A DNA stretch of 9,841 nt from an uncultured Eubacteriales bacterium. Lineage in GTDB: Bacteria > Bacillota > Clostridia > Oscillospirales > Oscillospiraceae. The notes beneath the pieces are model-generated. The model worked only from the letters and a program-made list of their open reading frames with translations. It was not told the DNA's origin and did not search any database. The DNA lies in the NCBI GenBank assembly GCA_900549865.1, contig URPU01000083.1, positions 1-9,841 on the forward strand, given 5' to 3'. Below, piece after piece: positions 6,638 through 9,841 of this stretch. Both the position numbers and the translations under genes were made by a program. The first letter of the stretch is position 1. Each line of letters begins with the position of its first letter.

Positions 6638-6655
6638 TGGGCGTTTTTGCGCCCA
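6638..6655 (+). promoter_or_regulatory. 5' leader hairpin of the dehydratase operon
   Basis: TGGGCG (6638-6643) pairs perfectly with CGCCCA (6650-6655) around a TTTTTG loop. It starts about 8 nt after the predicted transcription start and 19 nt before the Shine-Dalgarno. It is followed by AAAAAT rather than a U-tract, so it is not a terminator. It may stabilise the mRNA 5' end. It is too small to be called a riboswitch. Confidence 0.5.
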
Positions 6656-6673
6656 AAAATGGAAACTTAATAT

Positions 6674-6678
6674 GGAGG
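6674..6678 (+). promoter_or_regulatory. Ribosome binding site for a GTG start
   Basis: GGAGG (extended to GGAGGG) lies 7 nt before the GTG at 6686. No ATG is available nearby in frame, so this site fixes GTG as the start of the first dehydratase gene. Confidence 0.8.
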
Positions 6679-6685
6679 GTTATCT

Positions 6686-7897
6686 GTGAAAGATCTCAAG
6701 CATCTTATCTACTTTGAGGATCTGCTTCAGGAAGCCAACAACGAGCTTGTCCAGAAGGCCAAGGCCGACGGCAAGTACGCTATAGGTTACACCTGCTATT
6801 TCATGCCTGAAGTTCTTCTCGACCTGCCCGGCTGCTTCGCAGTTCGTCTGCGTGCGCCGCGCTGCACTTCCCCCGACATTGCGACCTACTACATGTCCTC
6901 GCGTGTCTGCCACTACGCAAGAAGCCTTCTGGAAAGGGCTCTTGAGGGCGGCTTCAACTTCCTCGACGCTCAGATGGCGACGGAGACGTGCACCGGCACC
7001 TGCCGCTTCCAGGAGCATCTCCAGCAGAAGCACCTTGACTCCGTCAAGGACATGCGCATCATCAACAACGACAATTTCTTCTGCGAATTCTCCGACGTTC
7101 CGTTCAAGAACAATGAGAACAGCTACGCCCACTTCCGTGAGCAGCTCCGCGCGCACGTGCTCGAGCCGCTGCATGAGAAGCTCGGCATCGACACCTCCGA
7201 CGAGGCGCTGATGAAGACTATCGAGCGCCACAACGAGGTCTGCCGCCTCATCAATGAGATCGGCGACTACCGCAAGCTTGATAACCCCACCATCACCGGC
7301 TATGAATTCCACGTCATCCAGCTCGTCTCTCAGGTCTGCCCGAAGGATCTCATCCTCCCCTACCTCAGAGAGACCGCGGAAGAGCTCAAGACGCGTGAGC
7401 CCGACGCAAAGTGGCCGTTCCGCTGCAAGGTCGTTCTGGCCGGCTCGGAGAACGACGACCCCGACTTCACCAAGCTCATCGAGAGCTGCGGCGCAGAGGT
7501 CGTTGTGGACCGCTACTGCTACGGCGCTGTGGAAAACCGCATCCCCATCACCGTCAAGGAAGGACAGGCGCCGCTCGACGCTATCGCCCGCCACTACCTC
7601 GACACCTCCAACTGCCCGCGCTTCATGCCGCAGGACACCATGCGTCTCAGGAAAAAGCGCATCGCGGATCTGGCGAAGGAGTACAAGGCCGACGGCGTTA
7701 TCGTCGCCTCCAACAAGTTCTGCGAGTACTGGAGCTATGAGCGCGTTATCGACACCGTTGTTCTGCCGCGCGACTTCGGCCTGCCCGTGTGCTCGATAGA
7801 GAAGGAATACATAAACTCCGCCTCCGGCCAGCTGCGCACCCGCTTCCAGGCCTTTGTCGAGAGCATCGAGATCAAGAAGATCCAGGAGGGCAAGTAA
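6686..7897 (+). CDS. 2-hydroxyacyl-CoA dehydratase family protein, smaller subunit (HgdB/FldC/HadC-like)
   Basis: A 403-aa member of the family that removes water from (R)-2-hydroxyacyl-CoA by a ketyl-radical mechanism, using an Fe-S cluster in each subunit; BcrB/C of benzoyl-CoA reductase are relatives. Visible features include GYTCYFMPEVLLDLPGCF (34-51), matching the family's N-terminal 'CTYVPEELIYAAG'-type segment. Likely cluster cysteines are C75 (SRVCHYARS), C102 (ATETCTGTC) and C346 (ASNKFCEYWS), in the familiar order with the third near the C-terminus. ITGYEFHVIQLV (203-214) and VVLAGSENDDPDFTKLIESCGAEVV (249-273) fit the second Rossmann-like half. It starts with GTG after a strong Shine-Dalgarno. 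One nucleotide separates its stop from the next gene. Substrate is unknown: lactoyl-, 2-hydroxyglutaryl-, phenyllactoyl- and hydroxyisocaproyl-CoA dehydratases all share this fold. No CoA-transferase or hydroxyacid dehydrogenase is in view to decide. Confidence 0.85.
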   Translation: MKDLKHLIYFEDLLQEANNELVQKAKADGKYAIGYTCYFMPEVLLDLPGCFAVRLRAPRCTSPDIATYYMSSRVCHYARSLLERALEGGFNFLDAQMATETCTGTCRFQEHLQQKHLDSVKDMRIINNDNFFCEFSDVPFKNNENSYAHFREQLRAHVLEPLHEKLGIDTSDEALMKTIERHNEVCRLINEIGDYRKLDNPTITGYEFHVIQLVSQVCPKDLILPYLRETAEELKTREPDAKWPFRCKVVLAGSENDDPDFTKLIESCGAEVVVDRYCYGAVENRIPITVKEGQAPLDAIARHYLDTSNCPRFMPQDTMRLRKKRIADLAKEYKADGVIVASNKFCEYWSYERVIDTVVLPRDFGLPVCSIEKEYINSASGQLRTRFQAFVESIEIKKIQEGK

Positions 7898-7898
7898 G

Positions 7899-9509
7899 AT
7901 GGCGAAGAAGAATATCGACTACAAGAAGCTCGCAAAAGATTTCTGGTACGGCAAGCCCCACGGTGAGCGCCGCCTCGGCGACATCCGCGAGGATAAGACC
8001 GGCCTTTACAAGCACAGAGAGTGGCGCGGTGTCAAGGACACCATGTACTACTTCTACAACATCTGGCTTTACAACTACATCCACATGGTCACGGACGTGA
8101 TGAAGTACGGCGGCCTCGTCAACTTCGCCAAGGGCGTGTGGCGCTACCGTTGGGTCGGCCAGACCTACCTGCCCGTGCTGCACTGGTTCGACCGCGGCAT
8201 GGAGGGTATGCGCGGCGAGGCGCTGAAGGCCTCTGCGTGGCATTACCGCGGCATGGTCAACGCCACCATCGTGCAGTTCATGCGCATGTTCTCTGCTGAC
8301 GCAAAGCTGCGCGGCGGCAAGAAGAACGACACCTACTATCACACCATCGCCCACAATGAGACCGTCTGGGGCGGCATCTTCTACCCCTGGTCCGACAAGT
8401 TCCAGAACGTGCCGCTGGAGATGATCCCCTACTTCGTCACCTGCCACGTCAACTCCCACACCGTTCTCAACTACATCGACGCGGTGCAGTCCATCGGCCT
8501 GCCCGGCGACCCCTGCCCGATGTGCCAGGCGGAGTCCGGTCTGTTCGTTCTCGACGATATGCCCGATTACGCCCCCATGGTCATCACCTGCAACGAGGCC
8601 TGCGACGCCTCCGTCGCCACCTCCGTCCTTCAGGACTGGTTCTTTGACAAGCCCCTGTTCGCCCTGCCCATGCCCATGCTCTTCGACGATCCTCTGGTCA
8701 AGAAGCACTGCATGGCCGAGATCGAGGAGTGCTGGAAGTTCATCGAGGATCAGACCGGCGTTCCCTTCAACTGGGACGTCCTCAAGGAGCGTATCGAATC
8801 CCAGAACAAGCTTCAGGAGTTCGAGTGGGAGAAGTGGGAAGTCGCCGCGCACACCAACTACTACCCCGTCAACGGCGTTGCACAGGCGCTCTACCGCATC
8901 TATCAGTCCCAGTACGGCGATCTGCCCATCTGGCACTTTGTTGACAGCAAGGTCCGCAAGATCCTCAACAAGTGCGTTGAGAAGAAGATCAACTCCTTCC
9001 CCAAGACGACGCACCGCATGATCGCGTGGTCCTGCGCGCCGCTTTACTACTCCAACTGGTGCACCTGGGCCTACAACTGCTGGGGCCTCAACGTCATCAT
9101 CAACATGGACTCTCTCATGTTCGATATGACCATCCGCACCGATTCCTACGAGCACTGCCTCGAGGATATGGCACAGTACCACATGTGGGCGCCCATGCGC
9201 CGCATGGCAGTCGGCGGCATGAAGCACTTCTTCGAGCTGTGGGAGTACAAAGAGAAGTTCAACTGCGACATGGTCATGATGTACGACCAGCTCCAGTGCA
9301 AGGGCGCGCAGGGTCTGCACGGCCTGTTCGAGGATGAGTTCCGCGACAGGAACATCCCCGCCATCTGGATGCCGCACGCGCTGCCCGACAGCCGCACCGT
9401 CTCCAGAATGGAGATCCGCCGCATCATCAACGACTACATGACCACCGTCATGCATGAAGAGCCGCTGGATCCGTCTCTGCTTGACTTTGACGACTCCATG
9501 ACTTGGTAA
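7899..9509 (+). CDS. 2-hydroxyacyl-CoA dehydratase-like large subunit, divergent and long (536 aa)
   Basis: This is probably the partner subunit of the preceding gene. The start is the ATG at 7899, one nt after the upstream stop, with AGGAGG at 7884-7889; an upstream in-frame extension is only overlap with the previous gene. Family-like landmarks are PGDPCPMCQAES (C206, C209), VITCNEACDAS (C231, C235) and DMVMMYDQLQCKGAQG (C467), which mirror the 'CPYxRS', 'TCDG' and late 'QxCDP' cysteines of known subunits. MPHALPDSRTVSRMEIRR near 491-508 matches the family's C-terminal region. It exceeds the roughly 375-480 aa of characterised subunits, mainly through about 130 N-terminal residues rich in Tyr, Trp and Met. 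Extra cysteines cluster at C379, C388 and C394. It should bind one [4Fe-4S] cluster. The family call is fairly firm by motif and context; the subfamily and substrate are unknown. Confidence 0.72.
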   Translation: MAKKNIDYKKLAKDFWYGKPHGERRLGDIREDKTGLYKHREWRGVKDTMYYFYNIWLYNYIHMVTDVMKYGGLVNFAKGVWRYRWVGQTYLPVLHWFDRGMEGMRGEALKASAWHYRGMVNATIVQFMRMFSADAKLRGGKKNDTYYHTIAHNETVWGGIFYPWSDKFQNVPLEMIPYFVTCHVNSHTVLNYIDAVQSIGLPGDPCPMCQAESGLFVLDDMPDYAPMVITCNEACDASVATSVLQDWFFDKPLFALPMPMLFDDPLVKKHCMAEIEECWKFIEDQTGVPFNWDVLKERIESQNKLQEFEWEKWEVAAHTNYYPVNGVAQALYRIYQSQYGDLPIWHFVDSKVRKILNKCVEKKINSFPKTTHRMIAWSCAPLYYSNWCTWAYNCWGLNVIINMDSLMFDMTIRTDSYEHCLEDMAQYHMWAPMRRMAVGGMKHFFELWEYKEKFNCDMVMMYDQLQCKGAQGLHGLFEDEFRDRNIPAIWMPHALPDSRTVSRMEIRRIINDYMTTVMHEEPLDPSLLDFDDSMTW

Positions 9510-9524
9510 TTAGGAGGAAGTAAC

Positions 9525-9764
9525 ATGAAAAAATGCAATTGCAAGAAACCCTGCGGCTGCAAGCTCGGCAAGCTCCTCGGCAAGCTGATCGGCATCGCGC
9601 TCGTGGCAAACGCGGCGCTGTTCGCGGTGTTCTTCTTCGACCTCGACGGCAAGCTTCTCTTCAATGTTGTTGAGCCGTTCCTCAAGAAGCACTATGACAA
9701 TATGGAGCGCAAGGATATGCTGGCTTCTCCGTATGAGATGGACAAGCCCAAGTATGAGTATTGA
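9525..9764 (+). CDS. Small hypothetical protein: Cys-rich N-terminus plus one transmembrane segment (79 aa)
   Basis: The family is not recognised. The protein opens with MKKCNCKKPCGCKLGK, giving a CxCxxxCxC pattern (C4, C6, C10, C12) set among lysines. A hydrophobic stretch of about 20 residues follows (roughly 19-39, LIGIALVANAALFAVFFFD), then a charged tail ending KPKYEY. The lysine-rich N-terminus predicts that the cysteines face the cytoplasm under the positive-inside rule. The gene is real on context: AGGAGG (9512-9517) 7 nt before its ATG, 15 nt after the large subunit, and in the same operon as the activase. The cysteines could bind a metal or Fe-S cluster, or anchor the dehydratase to the membrane; both are guesses. 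A cleaved signal peptide is less likely, because the cysteines precede the hydrophobic core and no clear cleavage site is seen. Confidence 0.8.
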   Translation: MKKCNCKKPCGCKLGKLLGKLIGIALVANAALFAVFFFDLDGKLLFNVVEPFLKKHYDNMERKDMLASPYEMDKPKYEY

Positions 9765-9808
9765 TCAGGTTTACTAAAATTAAATCATAATTTTTGGAGG
9801 CGTACATA

Positions 9809-9841
9809 ATGAAATACTTTGGCGGCTGCGACGTGGGCTCG
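9809..9841 (+). CDS. Acyl-CoA dehydratase activase (HgdC/FldI/HadI-like), partial: first 11 codons
   Basis: Only MKYFGGCDVGS is visible before the window ends. This matches the start of the ASKHA-fold activases, whose family pattern is 'xxGxDVGS(T/A)', the first phosphate-binding loop for ATP. These homodimeric Fe-S ATPases inject one electron into the dehydratase at the cost of ATP. GGAGG (9796-9800) sits 8 nt before the ATG. The gene follows the small membrane protein by 44 AT-rich bases with no terminator, so it is probably in the same operon. A Cys (residue 7) stands where characterised activases usually have Ile. The call rests on 11 residues plus context, so it is moderately confident. 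Confidence 0.65.
   Translation, partial: MKYFGGCDVGS

Noticed and set aside
7872..9455. Long open frame on the minus strand opposite the large dehydratase subunit (527 codons)
   Set aside because: Its sequence is dominated by V, D, H, G, L and A from reading C-ending codons backward. It has no motif, and the plus-strand gene has cysteine landmarks and a proper Shine-Dalgarno.

Overview
The window is GC-rich DNA that is densely coding, with strong AGGAGG-type ribosome binding sites, sigma-A-like promoters and an anaerobe-type gene set: MtaB, a short ACT-type SerA, and an oxygen-sensitive 2-hydroxyacyl-CoA dehydratase system. It most resembles a high-GC anaerobic Firmicute of the Clostridia, such as an Oscillospiraceae-like gut bacterium. 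That placement is inferred from gene content and style; no rRNA or other taxonomic marker is present.

Layout: (1) 1-192 holds no gene but a tight cluster of hairpins, including a likely terminator. (2) 193-1323 (minus) is a NifS/IscS-type cysteine desulfurase. Its good promoter lies inside the first codons of the divergent gene mtaB (1365-2663, plus), which encodes the tRNA t6A37 methylthiotransferase. (3) 2664-3113 has no gene. It contains a 378-382 bp element with perfect 15-bp (17-bp counting the flanking TA) terminal inverted repeats, which looks like a TA-inserting MITE sitting directly upstream of serC. (4) 3114-6520 is a tight serC-serA-alaX operon: two serine-biosynthesis enzymes and a stand-alone alanyl-tRNA editing protein. 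It ends in a perfect-palindrome terminator at 6558-6581. (5) A strong promoter at 6595-6623 starts a second operon running off the right edge. It encodes a 403-aa 2-hydroxyacyl-CoA dehydratase subunit, an unusually long (536 aa) divergent partner subunit, a 79-aa protein with an N-terminal CxCxxxCxC motif and one membrane segment, and the first 11 codons of the ATP-dependent activase.

How the genes fit together: the desulfurase and MtaB both serve sulfur chemistry, possibly linked through Fe-S clusters or tRNA thiolation. SerC and SerA convert 3-phosphoglycerate to phosphoserine, and AlaX would clear Ser-tRNA(Ala) formed by mischarging. The last operon encodes a radical dehydratase and its activator for 2-hydroxyacyl-CoA compounds from amino-acid or hydroxy-acid fermentation. 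The exact substrate cannot be read from this window. The least familiar part is the combination of long subunit and small Cys-rich membrane protein between the dehydratase and its activase.
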